Program-made: the position numbers and the translations under genes
Shown: positions 1 through 9,499 of the stretch, piece by piece
Numbering within the stretch: the first letter of the stretch is position 1
How the letters are laid out: each line of letters starts with the position of its first letter
Assembly: GCA_928212115.1 (NCBI GenBank)
Contig: CAKMRJ010001112.1
Location: forward strand, 407,790,159-407,854,158
DNA from: Lactuca virosa
Taxonomy: Eukaryota; Streptophyta; Magnoliopsida; Asterales; Asteraceae
Length of the DNA stretch: 64,000 bases
Direction: 5' to 3'
Notes under the pieces: model-generated
The model's database searches: none
Told to the model about the DNA's origin: nothing
The model's input: only the letters and a program-made list of their open reading frames with translations

Positions 1-656
1 GCCACAAATCTTTAATGAATTTGACATTTTTCGTCCTTGTAGTCAAAACTTTTACATTTTGACATAAAAAACACATAAAACTTTCTTTAAAATTTTGCCA
101 CCATATTTTCCCAACTTTGACAACTTTAACATTATTGTCACAACATTTTTGGATTTTATCCACCAATGTCCCTACTTTTCGTTGTACACTTTTGACATCT
201 AATTTTAGGGGTTGTCGACTTTCTCCCCTATTTATGGTGATTTACAATTTCAGCACATATTTTTTAAAGTTGGCCGATTTTTTCCATATTACCCCAAAAA
301 CGGCGTAGCCGCAGGTTCTTTACTAGTTATTATTATTATTATTATTATCATCATCATCATCATCATCTGAGTTCCCGGCCACCAACACTTTGGTCATGTA
401 AATATGGAAATCTCTTTGAAGAGACGATCCATCTTAGTGTTTTTACGGTTTCATTTATTTGTGTTACTGAGATATCTGATTTGAACATAGAAAAAAATCA
501 AACTCTTTTATCTTTATCTTTACTTAAAAAACACTTCATTTATTTATGTGTTCGGTAATATGTTGCCGTTAACGGCTAGGAGATCCTAATACACACACAT
601 CTTACAAGGCTAAAACATTGGTTCAAGGTAAAAAGAAGAAAATTGTAAAGAAATAA
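1..656. other. AT-rich left flank, no gene seen
   Basis: No coding region, LTR or terminal repeat could be recognised in this stretch. It is AT-rich with several near-copies of a short TTTTGCCA/TTTGACA-like phrase and a compound trinucleotide repeat near 326-368. The short open frames here have no recognisable composition. The final bases (657-661, TTTAT) are the left target-site duplication of the copia element that follows. Confidence 0.6.
326..368. repeat. Compound microsatellite (TTA)n(TCA)n
   Basis: About seven TTA units run directly into about six TCA units. The change of unit by one base is typical of a compound trinucleotide microsatellite. Confidence 0.9.
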
Positions 657-661
657 TTTAT

Positions 662-962
662 TGTTATGAATTATTATTTAGAGAATGACTATTGGATTCT
701 CCATATTCCCCCATTACTCTCCATAATTAGTGAACATTATAACAAACATTATTATGAGTTTTATGAGTGTAGTTATGCACCACTATAATGAGCATTCATA
801 TCATACATCACCTTTCATCTTCTTTGTCTAGTATAAATAGTGAATATTATGTATTGTAAAGTTTGATGATTTCATCACAAGTATTGGAATAAAAGTTCTC
901 TCTACTCTCATGTCTTTCTTTACTTTATAATTTATCTTGTTATTTGATCATATTTTATAACA
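662..962 (+). repeat. 5' LTR of the copia element
   Basis: This 301-bp direct repeat has TG...CA ends and a TATAAATA-like box in its middle (CTAGTATAAATAGTG, about 829-843), which is a plausible promoter for the element RNA. It matches 4511-4811 with about five substitutions. Confidence 0.93.
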
Positions 963-985
963 CGTTATCAGCACGACTCTACCAT
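963..985 (+). other. Putative primer-binding region, not the usual iMet type
   Basis: The bases directly after the LTR read CGTTATCAGCACGACTCTAC. They lack the TGGTATCAGAGC motif seen in other elements of this window, which pairs with the 3' end of initiator tRNA-Met. An alternative or internal tRNA primer is possible. The call rests on position only. Confidence 0.45.
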
Positions 986-1138
986 AGAGCTCTAACTCTT
1001 TATCGCTCTTATTATTTTCATTTTCAGGTATGTATTTTTTATAAGTTTACATGTACAATGCTTACAAATTATTTTATGAAATTTATTAACTAACAATTCC
1101 TGAACATACAAGTCTTTATTTTGATTAGTATTTTCACT

Positions 1139-1735
1139 ATGAAAAACTATGTTATGCTAGAGAAAATTTTCTCTACTTTCCATGCCACCAACATGCTCCT
1201 GCAGCAGCAATATCGTGAGGAAGATTTAAAAAGAATATATTATGAATTAATCTCATTTCTTCTTGTGGCTGAATAAAACTATGAACTATGGATGAAAAAT
1301 CACCAATCAATCCCGACCGGTTCTAGTGCATTCCCTGAAGTGAATGCAATATCATATAATCATAATAGTCATGGGTATAATCGAGGTCGTGGAGGTTATT
1401 ATCATAAAAAATAACAAGATTACAAGCAACCACCAGAAGTTGGAAAATAGCAAAAATCCACATCCTAATGATAAAACTGGTCAAGGAAAAAAGAAAGTTG
1501 AAAATGTTTGTCACCGATGTGGAATGACCGTTCATTGGTCTTGTACATGCCGCTTACCAAAGCATTTTGTTGATCTTTATCAAACTTATCTAAAATCTTA
1601 AGAAAAATATCGAAACAAATTTTATTCAAAGTGAAATTCGTGAAGATCAACCTGAAATGACACATTTGGATGTTGCCGATATTCTTGTCTACCAAGAAGG
1701 GACAAGTGGTGATATGGATGGTGATTGAAGAATAA
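1139..1735 (+). pseudogene. copia gag, C-terminal part with zinc knuckle (broken)
   Basis: The frame opening at 1139 shows a gag-type phrase (FSTFHATNMLLQQQYREED), hits a stop near 1276, and continues through a Gly/Arg/His-rich linker. A CCHC zinc knuckle follows at about 1510-1551, C-HR-C-GMTV-H-WSCT-C, correctly spaced CX2CX4HX4C. The usual N-terminal gag domain (roughly 250 residues) is absent, because the LTR and leader join almost directly to the C-terminal part. Frames change at least once between 1276 and 1344. The product would have bound element RNA in the capsid particle; this copy cannot make it. Confidence 0.8.
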
Positions 1736-1825
1736 TGTGTAGTTTTGTTTCATGGCATTTATTATGTTTTTATGTCATATTTGTTTCATGAGAAATGATT
1801 TCGTCATATTTGTTTTATTTATTTA

Positions 1826-2023
1826 TTGAAAAGAAATATGGATATTCGCAAAAGAAATAAGAAAGATATATTTCTTGCGGACAATGCAATAACACATAGC
1901 ATTTTTAATAATGAAAAATATTCTGCTTACTTATCAATTAGAGAAGCAAATGTTAATATAATAACAGGTAATGCAAAAATGATTGAAGGCTCTGTAAGAG
2001 CGAATATAATATTACAATAAGGG
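1826..2023 (+). pseudogene. copia aspartic protease fragment
   Basis: The frame reads FLADNAITHSIF, the place where copia proteases have a D-S-A/G active-site triplet; here it is D-N-A. It is followed by a GNAKMIEGSVRANIIL segment typical of the protease body just ahead of the pre-integrase domain. Sequence identity to this domain stops at about 2023, where the next stretch is recognisable only on the other strand. The fragment would have processed the Gag-Pol polyprotein. Confidence 0.75.
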
Positions 2024-2566
2024 ACAATAACTACACATGTGACCATCTAGTTGACGCGTCAATTAAAACCATAAAATATCTAAATGGTCCACATGGTGTT
2101 GGATGAATTAGTCCATATATATCCTCTTGAATTCTTTCTAAGAAACTAGGACTTTCATACCCAACTTTATTCAATGATGGACTGGAAATTAATTTTCCTT
2201 GAGAGCATGCAACACAAGACAATTCATTATCTTGAAAAATCTTCTGGTTTTGTCAAGGAATGACCACTTGAAGTTTCATTTATTCTACATACCATAATTG
2301 ATTCGGGATGGCCCAACCGGTCATGCCAAACTATGAAGGTATTATCATACCTTTTTTATTTTCAATAGCATGAATCATTGTAATATTTGTATAGTACAAT
2401 CCGGAGGGCAATACAGGTAATTTTTTCAAAAAAAACTTTTCTTATCCGATATCATTTTTGTAATGTTGAGATAATTTTTATTACCATCATTAGTTGTTTC
2501 AATAGGATATCCGTTAGACCGAATATCCTTAAAACTTAATAAATTTCTTGGTGATTTTAATGAAAA
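2024..2566 (-). pseudogene. Inverted pre-integrase and integrase N-terminal block
   Basis: Read on the minus strand from 2566 downwards, the block gives the end of the protease linker (SPRNLLSFKDIR), then a gag-pre-integrase domain with WHDRLGHP, then the integrase zinc region (CVACSQGK) and the first part of the catalytic core ending DASTRWSHV and a stop where Cys is expected. The neighbouring protease and reverse transcriptase are on the plus strand. Plus-strand homology resumes at about 2568 (EISINY motif of the connector). At least one frameshift (near 2360) interrupts it. The block is therefore a real inversion, coupled with loss of the remainder of the integrase. Confidence 0.85.
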
Positions 2567-2567
2567 T

Positions 2568-3290
2568 AATGAGATCTCAATAAATTATGTCATGACAGGA
2601 ATAAGATGGAACCGAAATAAGATAGACGTCGACAATAATTTTTCATATCATGTTCCGCGCGAGATTATAAAGAAAATGAGGATCTTGAATCTAAATCTAT
2701 TGAGAAATGTATGAATAGAAAATATTGGCCAAAATGGAAAGATAAAATAAATAAAGAGCTTAATTCTCTTACTCAACGAAAAGTTTTTGGACCTGTAGTC
2801 CGTACACAAAACAGAGTAAGAACAGTGGGACACGAATGAGTATTTGTGTGCAAAAGAAACGAGAAAAAAATGAAGTTTTGAGATATAAAGTAATACTTGT
2901 TGCACAAGGTTTTACCCAAAGGCCCGAAATTGATTATGAAGAAACGTATTCTCCGGTAGTTGATGCAATTACATTCAGTTATTTTATAAGTTTAACAACA
3001 TATGCAAAACTGGAGATGTGTCTAATGGATGTATTTACCGACTATTTATATGTTTCACTTGAAAATGATATTTATATGAAAATCCTAGAAGGGTTTAAGG
3101 TGCCAGAAGCACAAACTTCTAATTCTCGTGAAGTATATTTGGTAAAATTAAACAAATTTTTGTATAGATTGAAACAATCTGGCCCTATGTGCTTCAATTG
3201 TTTTAGTACATTTCTGTTGAAAGAGTGCTATAAAAATGATCGATTAAACCCATGTGCATTCATAAAAAGATCCAGATAAGAATTTATCAT
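2568..3290 (+). pseudogene. copia connector and reverse transcriptase, N-terminal part
   Basis: From about 2568 the plus strand shows the connector (EISINY...DNNFSYH), then WPKWKDKINKELNSL and the classical RT entry LVAQGFTQRPEIDYEETYSP at about 2900-2960, LMDVFTDYLY and IYMKILEGFKVPEA. There is an in-frame stop at 2847 (normally Trp/Lys of the V-FV-K motif) and a frame change near 2700. The domain would copy element RNA into DNA. It continues, in another frame, after 3290. Confidence 0.85.
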
Positions 3291-4290
3291 AATTGATGTT
3301 ATTGTAGGTGATTTGAACAAAATTGAAACTCCTAGAGAATTGGAAAAGGTCACTTCTTGTTTGAAAGAAATTTTTTGAAATGAATGATCTTGGTAAGATG
3401 AAATTCTATTTGGGTCTTCAAATTAAGCACACAAAAATGGAGTTTTTGTACATTAATATCTAGAAAAGGTGCTAAAAAGGTTTTATATGAATAACTCACA
3501 TCCATGAGTAACCCGAAGGTGGTAAGACACTTAGATGCCAAAAGGACCAATTTCAGCATCATAAAAAAACATGAAAATCTTCTTGTTCCCGAAGAACTAT
3601 ATCTTAGTGCTATTGGTGCACTAATATATCTTACTATTAATACAAGACCTGATAAATCTTTTGTCGTAAACTTATTAGCAATATATAGTTCTTGTCCAAC
3701 AAGAAGATACTGGAATAGAGTCAAACACATTCATTGATATCTTCGAGGTACAATGGATATGAATTTATACTAATCAAATTCATAAAATGCGAAGTTAATT
3801 AGTTATGCAGATGCTGGATATTTATCTGATCCACACAAAGCTCGATCCAAAACAGGTTATTTACTCACTTGTGGGGTAACGCAATTTCTTGTCATTTTAT
3901 TAAACAAACTTTAGTTGCTGCTTATTCTAACCATGCAGAGATTATAACAATTTATAAGGAAAGTCATGAATGTATTTGGTTAAGAAATTTAACTCAACAC
4001 ATTTGCAAGAATTATGGTCTAACTTCTAACAGGGATGTTCCAACCATACTATATGAAGATAATACAACTTGTATAGCTCCATTCAAGGAAGGACTTATCA
4101 AAGGAGACAAAACCAAGAATATATCACCAAAGTTTTTTTTTCACTAATGATCTTCAAAAAGAGTGTGACATCAACATCTAGAAAATTCAATCCAGTAACA
4201 ACTTTCCTAATTGGTTTACTAAAGCACTTCCTACATCGAATTTTGAAAAGATGGTACGAAACATTGCTATGCGGTGCTTCAAGAAAATCA
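3291..4290 (+). pseudogene. copia reverse transcriptase C-terminus and RNase H (broken)
   Basis: At 3291-3315 the frame that should carry the YVDD catalytic centre reads IDVIVGDLN, so the first Asp of the pair has become Gly. Downstream are LGKMKFYLGLQI, the GALIYLTINTRPD motif, ISYADAGYLSDP-like RNase H entry and LYEDNTTCIAPFKEGLIKGD, followed by FTKALPTS near 4215-4240. Several frameshifts and stops split it into pieces. The product would have finished DNA synthesis and removed the RNA template. Confidence 0.83.
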
Positions 4291-4502
4291 AGTGATGTGC
4301 TAATCAGGGGGAGTTGGAAACATATTGTACTCTTTTCCTTAGCTATGTTTTTCCCACTGGGTTTTCTTAGCAAGGTTTTTAACGAGACAATTGTTTCCAA
4401 TATCTATTATTAATCATGTACTCTTTTTTCCTTAATAAAAGGTTTTTCCCATGAGGTTTTACCGATTAAGGTTTTAACGAGGCATGATACAATCGTCATT
4501 CA

Positions 4503-4510
4503 AGGGGGAG
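4503..4510 (+). other. Polypurine tract of the copia element
   Basis: AGGGGGAG lies immediately before the 3' LTR and is the expected plus-strand DNA primer site. Confidence 0.85.
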
Positions 4511-4811
4511 TGTTATGAATTATTATTTAGTGAATGACTATTGGATTCTCCATATTCCCCCATTACTCTCCATAATTAGTGAACATTATAAAAAACATTA
4601 TTATGAGTTTTATGCGTGTAGTTATGCACCACTATAATGAGCATTCATATCATACATCACCTTTCATCTTCTTTGTCTAGTATAAATAGTGAATATTATG
4701 TATTGTAAAGTTTGATGATTTCATCACAAGTATTGGAATAAAAGTTCTCTTTACTCTCATGTCTTTCTTTACTTTATAATTTATCTTATTATTTGATCAT
4801 ATTTTATAACA
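4511..4811 (+). repeat. 3' LTR of the copia element
   Basis: This copy is co-linear with 662-962 with about five substitutions and no indel. It is followed by TTTAT, the right target duplication. Confidence 0.93.
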
Positions 4812-4902
4812 TTTATAATCATATTAATTTTGAATTCCTTTATCAACAGTTCTTCTTTTCTATTGGACCAAATTTTTCTTTTTATTTTCTTTACTCATTC
4901 GC

Positions 4903-4966
4903 TGTACCTTTCTGGTGGTATACGTGTTATTCCTTGTACCTTTTTGGTGGTATACGTGTTATTCAA
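4903..4966. repeat. 32-bp tandem duplication
   Basis: The phrase TGTACCTTTYTGGTGGTATA (continuing CGTGTTATTC) occurs twice with a period of 32 bp and one mismatch. Confidence 0.85.
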
Positions 4967-4974
4967 TGCTCCCA

Positions 4975-5760
4975 CCCCCCATTCTTCCAATTAGACACCG
5001 ACAATAGACGATCGCTCATCACCGCCTCTCCGTTTATTGATTTCATCTCCAACCTTCTCTCTCATTTCAAATCCACCCCACTCTCCCTTTTATCCTTCTC
5101 TCTGATTTCTCATACATCTCCAGCGACACTGGTTGCTACAGCCTCCGCCATCGACAACCACCTCCACCGTCCCTTGAATTGGCACCATCGCCTTATTTGG
5201 CAATTAGAATCGGTGGTGTCGTACTGGTCGGTGCTATAGATTGCGTCTCCTTTTTGCTTCTTCTCTATCACCGCCACCTCCTGTAATATCGATTGGGGAT
5301 TCTTTTGGTTCAATTGGATTGATTTCTATTTAACCTCTCATCCGCCGCTTCTTCTCAATCCACAAAACTTTCAACCGCTTGGAATGTCGGCAATCCAGTT
5401 TCCTCCTTCCACCGCTCCCTACGCTTCTCCTCTTTTTCTTTTGAAAGAAATCGACACAAAGCGGCCACAAATCAAACTCATGGGAGTTTGGAGTTCTCGA
5501 TTCCACTATGATACCACCGGAGAGTGCAGTCGATCGATCGCTCAGTTCGCTTCTTCGATTCCGCCATAGCCGACGCCGCCGACTCCGCCGACTACGACTC
5601 CGCCTCCACCACAGAACACTCCGACGAGTCTGCCTCCACCACTGCAGAAGTCGGCGAGCCCTAATTTCGTGCAACTCTACTTCGACTACGGTGTCATCCA
5701 CAACCGACGAGTCCTACTTCGTGTTGGGTACATTCAATGCTGGTAATTCCTAGGATAGGG
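4975..5760 (+). other. CT-rich, GC-elevated block, possible captured first exon
   Basis: Base composition changes sharply here, with many CTCC and CACC runs and CCG triplets between 5560 and 5640. That resembles the 5' UTR and first exon of a plant gene. The longest plus-strand readings are Ser/Pro/Thr-rich (around 5550-5660, runs such as TPPTTTPPPP) and contain no domain I recognise. The opposite strand gives an Arg-rich shadow. No convincing start or splice chain could be fixed, so no product is proposed. Confidence 0.35.
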
Positions 5761-7788
5761 CTTTCTAACGATGCAACACCTCGACCAGGTTTTCTTCTGG
5801 ATTTGGATTTTCCGATTTTGGTATTACCTCAATTGTTAGTGTCAGGATCCGACTGCTAGAGTTTGAGTAAGTATTATGATTAATGACTTTTACTTTGTAC
5901 TCATGAACTGAACTAAATCAAAAGCTATGTTTTTTAGAAATGGTTTTCATTCCCGTCTCCTTTTGTAATATTGAATCGATGGAAAACAAGTCGCAGGGCA
6001 AATAACTTCTCGCCACCACCATCAGATATTGGACATAGAAGGCAGCAAAAGGTAGTCAATTTTTCCCTCATTAAACCTTTCCAAAACGGATTCATCTGTA
6101 GTCTTTCAAAGAGGAGACTATTTGGGTTTTCCTAAGGTGTGGATTTGTTCTGTGATCATGGATGGTTGGAGAGATGAAGGTGTTAATCACAATTAACAGG
6201 TCACAAGAAGAAGGTCAATTGAATTTGCTGCTGGAAATGTCCGTTTCTGCATTGGGTTCCTACACTTTACTTTTAGATGAATGAGAAATATAAAGAACAC
6301 CATTCAATTTACTGTTGAAGTCTGCAATTTCTTTATTTCATGATTTAGACAATATGAGTTACCTCACATGTTTTTTAATATAAAGCAATTGATGTGATTT
6401 CAATGGTGGATGTGATATGGTTTTGATTCAGGGGCAAAATTTAACCAACTAAATGAACCAAAAAACAAGGCAGGGGCAAAATTGTCCGGCGGATTTGAAG
6501 GTAAGCTTGGATCTTTTGACCTTCATAGAGCTTCTTTACCAGACCTTGTATAGAAGCCAAACTATATTGAACTAAGCTTTTATGTTTTAATGACAAATAA
6601 AAAATGGTGTTGCATGTGTTTCTGAATTTTTTGGTTATAGCAGAACAATTTCAAATTAAGGTATTAAACATGATTTATTTTATTTATATTTGGTACAACA
6701 GTTATATAAGTGATATGATAGAAAGTTTATTGTGATGTAATGCAGACAGTGCCACTGTTTCGAATATGATGAACAATCAGATGTAGCAGAACATGAAGGT
6801 AAAAAATTGTGCCACAAGTTTTATGTTTTTTATTACCTGGATAATTTTTGTTTGATGCTTTTGTGGTTTGTGTTGGTCATTATAAATTGCAGGTACCTCA
6901 ACGTTTCAGTAAGAATATAATTTTATCCAAAATGGTATCCTTTTTACACTTTTGCATGTACTGTCCTTCAAAGATCTCTCTGGTTATAACATTTTCCTAC
7001 TATATATTGCTAAATTTATTCTTCTGCTTTCATTGCATTCAAAATTGTTTGTTCTCCCTTTAATTGATTTACAATAGACTACGCTTTATTTGACCTAAGT
7101 TGTTTACTTATAGTGTGATGGCTTAGAATTGAGATGTGGTTTAGGTGATGTTTGTGTATATGTGTCTAATTATCATCAAATTTTTCATGTGTTTCTTTTG
7201 ATTGAATGTTCAAATAATTAACTTATATTATATAAAAAAAAACTTTGCGAATTATGGTTTTTTGATACAGGTATTGAAAAGATAGCCATTGAAGTATGGA
7301 GATTGCAATGTAATTTGCCCTAATTTTATGGGCTGTAAAGCAATTCTTAGTTAAATAAAGGGTTAAAGGGAACATATATGAGGTTACGAGCCTTCATTCT
7401 CAAATGCTAGGTCTATGACACCACCTCCAGTCAATCAGGAAATAGAGGAGGATATAATTCATACACTTAATGACATTGCTAAAAGAGCAGGACAAAGATG
7501 ATACTTCACTAGAACAAATTGTCCATGGATGGTTTCTAACATTGTCCACAGAGTGGTTCAGCTTTACCTTTGTAAGTACTACCATCTTCTTTGGGGACCA
7601 GTGGCAGTTGAAGAAGAACAAAAACAGAACCTGGAGTGTTAAAACAGTGAATACACATTATTACCTTGGAATGTATAGCGATCTTAATTCGGATTTGGGT
7701 TTTCAATTTGTTAATGGAATTTGATAATTAGCTCTGCGAAAGCATCCAACATTCATCTAATCCCCGCAACGCGGGGAACCTTCCCTAG
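4980..7788 (+). mobile_element. Probable Helitron body; 5' end not located
   Basis: The right boundary is a well-formed Helitron 3' terminus (7762-7788). To the left lies about 2.8 kb unlike the surrounding retroelements. It starts with a CT-rich, relatively GC-rich block (about 4975-5760) and continues with AT-rich intron-like DNA containing GTAAGT-like sites. That pattern resembles gene pieces captured by Helitrons. A weak open stretch near 7410-7640 (starting MTPPPVNQEIEEDIIHTL in one frame) is interrupted by a stop and was not recognised. No rep/helicase gene is present, so any element is non-autonomous. The 5' TC terminus could not be fixed; it may lie between 4817 and 5000 or upstream of the copia insertion. 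Confidence 0.5.
7762..7788 (+). other. Helitron 3' terminus: hairpin plus CTAG
   Basis: CCCCGC-AAC-GCGGGG forms a perfect 6-bp stem with a 3-nt loop (7762-7776). It is followed 12 nt later by CTAG at 7785-7788 and then a host T. Hairpin 10-12 nt from a CTRR end, inserted before T, is the diagnostic Helitron 3' structure. Confidence 0.78.
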
Positions 7789-8014
7789 TTTATGATTAAA
7801 AAATGGTGAAAACTATTAATGTATATATTACTATATTCCACTTTCCTTTGTAATTAGTAATAGTTATTTATTGTAATAAAATGACTTAAAAAGATAATAA
7901 ACTTTTGATTTTGTTCACGTTTAAATTTTTTTATTTTTGTATAACATATATCATCTGTTTTGTTGAAATTGTTCACATATTTATCCTTGTGACAGTGTGT
8001 TGTAGGTACAAGGA
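7789..8014. other. Unassigned AT-rich spacer
   Basis: Nothing recognisable here except a short inverted repeat, TTATCCTTGT at 7981 against ACAAGGATAA ending about 8018, immediately left of the SINE target duplication. Confidence 0.6.
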
Positions 8015-8029
8015 TAATACGTGAACAAG

Positions 8030-8254
8030 TTTTTTTTTTGGAAAGGGAACTTCCCTAACGAGGGTTTCCGGGCCAGCTTTCGCGCACCGATTAATCCCCG
8101 CTGCAAACATGAGACTTTGCCCCATGCCCTGGAGTCACTACAGGCGAACCTCCATGACCACAAGGGCTGAGTGGTAACAGGATTTGAACATGGGTCAATA
8201 GGTTATCCACCATATCTTCCACATGTCTTACCAAGTCACCACAACCAAAGTGGT
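8030..8254 (-). mobile_element. tRNA-derived SINE with 17-bp target duplication
   Basis: On the minus strand the element starts near 8254 with a pol III box A-like TGGTGACTTGGTAAG (about 8227-8241). A canonical box B, GTTCAAATCC (8180-8189), follows some 38 nt later. A tRNA-unrelated body of about 140 nt comes next, ending in an A9 tail (T run at 8031-8039 on the plus strand). Perfect direct repeats TAATACGTGAACAAGTT flank it at 8015-8031 and 8255-8271. A short pol III element with oligo(A) tail and long TSD is a SINE mobilised by a LINE machinery. It encodes no protein. Confidence 0.88.
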
Positions 8255-8342
8255 TAATACGTGAACAAGTTAAATGATATATGATGTACGAAAAAATAGA
8301 CTACTTGTAAACAAAATCAAGAGTTCATTACATTCCCGAGTC

Positions 8343-8343
<1 letters not shown>

Positions 8344-8428
<85 letters not shown>

Positions 8429-8436
8429 CACACAAA
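8344..8436. repeat. (TA)n followed by (CA)n microsatellite
   Basis: About 37 TA units run to 8418 and are followed by ACACACACACACAC. Open frames through it translate only to Tyr-Ile repeats and are not genes. Confidence 0.95.
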
Positions 8437-8656
8437 GCATCATACTCGATCCTTATGGTTTGCAAGTAAATTGTTATGGGTCTAAAAAAAATTCCAAATT
8501 GCATGGAAGTTTCAAAACAATCATTTTTTGTGGTTTTGGTCCCTAATAACCTGAAAAGATAGTTTTACCCTTTTAATTTAGATTATGTTAAAGAATTAAA
8601 ATAAAGTCCTTTTTGGGTTGCCTTTATAACCAGGAAATAGCTAGGATTGACATTAA
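8437..8656. other. Spacer without recognised content
   Basis: AT-rich sequence between the microsatellite and the MITE; no ORF or terminal repeat was found. Confidence 0.5.
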
Positions 8657-8994
8657 GGATGTGTTTTGCGTGCCACAACTAGTTGATAAGCTAGCTTATT
8701 TTTCGAGTTTTTTTAAATTGTCATGTTTTGGCAAGCCAAAAAGTAGCTAACAAGCTAGCTTTTTAAAAAGACTTTGAGTAGCTTTTTAGGAGTTTTTTAA
8801 AAATTTCCCAAATATACACTTATTTAATTACAAAAAACGTATTCTTCTAAATGTCCTTTTATGTCATTTTATATCTTTCAGCTAGCTTATCAACTAGTTT
8901 TTACCAAACGTTATTTTCTGTCAGATAGCTTATAAGCTAGCAGCTAGCTTTTCCGTTATCTGCTAGCTTTTTAGCTAGTCTGTGAAACATAGCC
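8657..8994. mobile_element. MITE, probably hAT-like
   Basis: This ~338-bp non-coding unit has imperfect inverted ends: GGATGTGTTTTGCG on the left and, on the complement of the right end, GGCTATGTTTCACAG. Inside are many inverted copies of AGCTAGCTT and its complement, so the strand can fold on itself. Flanks share TAA/TAAG but no clean 8-bp duplication. Short length, inverted ends and self-complementarity fit a MITE; the superfamily is a guess from the terminal bases. Confidence 0.6.
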
Positions 8995-9073
8995 TAAGAG
9001 AGAGATAAAATGATTCGTTAATATATTATGTGATCAATATATTAATTAGAAATAGTTAATAATAGTTAATAAT

Positions 9074-9277
9074 TGTAAGTCCCAAAACTATGGATCTTAT
9101 GCAATATCAATCTTAATTGCTTAAAGAATGCGAAATGTTAATTAAGCAATGATTCAAGAACACACAAATTCACTTCAAATGCACACGATTTTATTAAGAA
9201 AAACCGAAAAATTGGCTGGTACACAAGAACTTAATACAACTGAGAACAATCTGATCAACAACTAAAAACCTATACGG

Positions 9278-9348
<71 letters not shown>

Positions 9349-9470
9349 TAATACAAAGACTATTCCAGCTAACCGAGAACATGTAAAAGCCCATTAACAA
9401 AATAATATTTTAAGCCCAAGAACAAATAACAATATAAACCCAGCATAAACCACAAAAATATGACCCAACA
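9074..9470 (-). repeat. LTR of the truncated Sirevirus-like element
   Basis: In minus orientation it starts TGTTGGGTCATA right after the PPT and ends GGGACTTACA at 9074. It contains a poly(A) signal (AATAAAATCG) and a (TA)n tract at 9280-9344. No partner LTR was found, so the right limit rests on the PPT and the left limit on the TG/CA end only. Confidence 0.6.
9280..9344. repeat. (TA)n microsatellite inside the LTR
   Basis: About 32 uninterrupted TA units lie within the 9074-9470 LTR. Confidence 0.95.
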
Positions 9471-9482
9471 ATCTCCCCTTGG
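9471..9482 (-). other. Polypurine tract of the truncated element
   Basis: The minus strand reads CCAAGGGGAGAT directly before TGTTGGG. It lies 18-29 bp after the stop of the upstream ORF. Confidence 0.75.
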
Positions 9483-9499
9483 TTTATTGCTGGCTAGCT

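Larger units (their letters stand above)
662..4811 (+). mobile_element. Complete Ty1/copia LTR retrotransposon with an internally inverted segment
   Basis: Two 301-bp LTRs (662-962 and 4511-4811) begin TGTTATGAATT and end TTTTATAACA. They are flanked by the same 5-bp target duplication TTTAT (657-661 and 4812-4816). Order inside is gag C-terminus, protease, then a block of about 540 bp lying on the opposite strand that encodes the pre-integrase and N-terminal integrase, then connector, reverse transcriptase and RNase H on the plus strand. The rest of the integrase and the gag N-terminus are missing. By eye the LTRs differ at about 5 of 301 positions, so the insertion is young. Stops, frameshifts and a damaged reverse-transcriptase centre mean it cannot be autonomous. 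Internal length is about 3.5 kb against about 4.2 kb or more usual for copia. Confidence 0.93.

Noticed and set aside
4793..5239. 148-codon plus-strand ORF over the copia LTR end and CT-rich block
   Set aside because: It starts inside the LTR and crosses the insertion junction, so it cannot be an old gene. Its composition simply follows the CT-rich DNA.
5330..5701. Arg-rich minus-strand ORF
   Set aside because: It is the complement of the CT/CCG-rich block, with biased composition and no domain; treated as a shadow.
8180..8241. Possible tRNA gene on the minus strand
   Set aside because: Boxes A and B are present but no cloverleaf, anticodon arm or acceptor pairing is visible. The oligo(A) tail and 17-bp duplication show that it is a SINE.
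8274..9400. Open frames giving long Tyr-Ile repeats
   Set aside because: They are translations of (TA)n microsatellites with no domain on either side.
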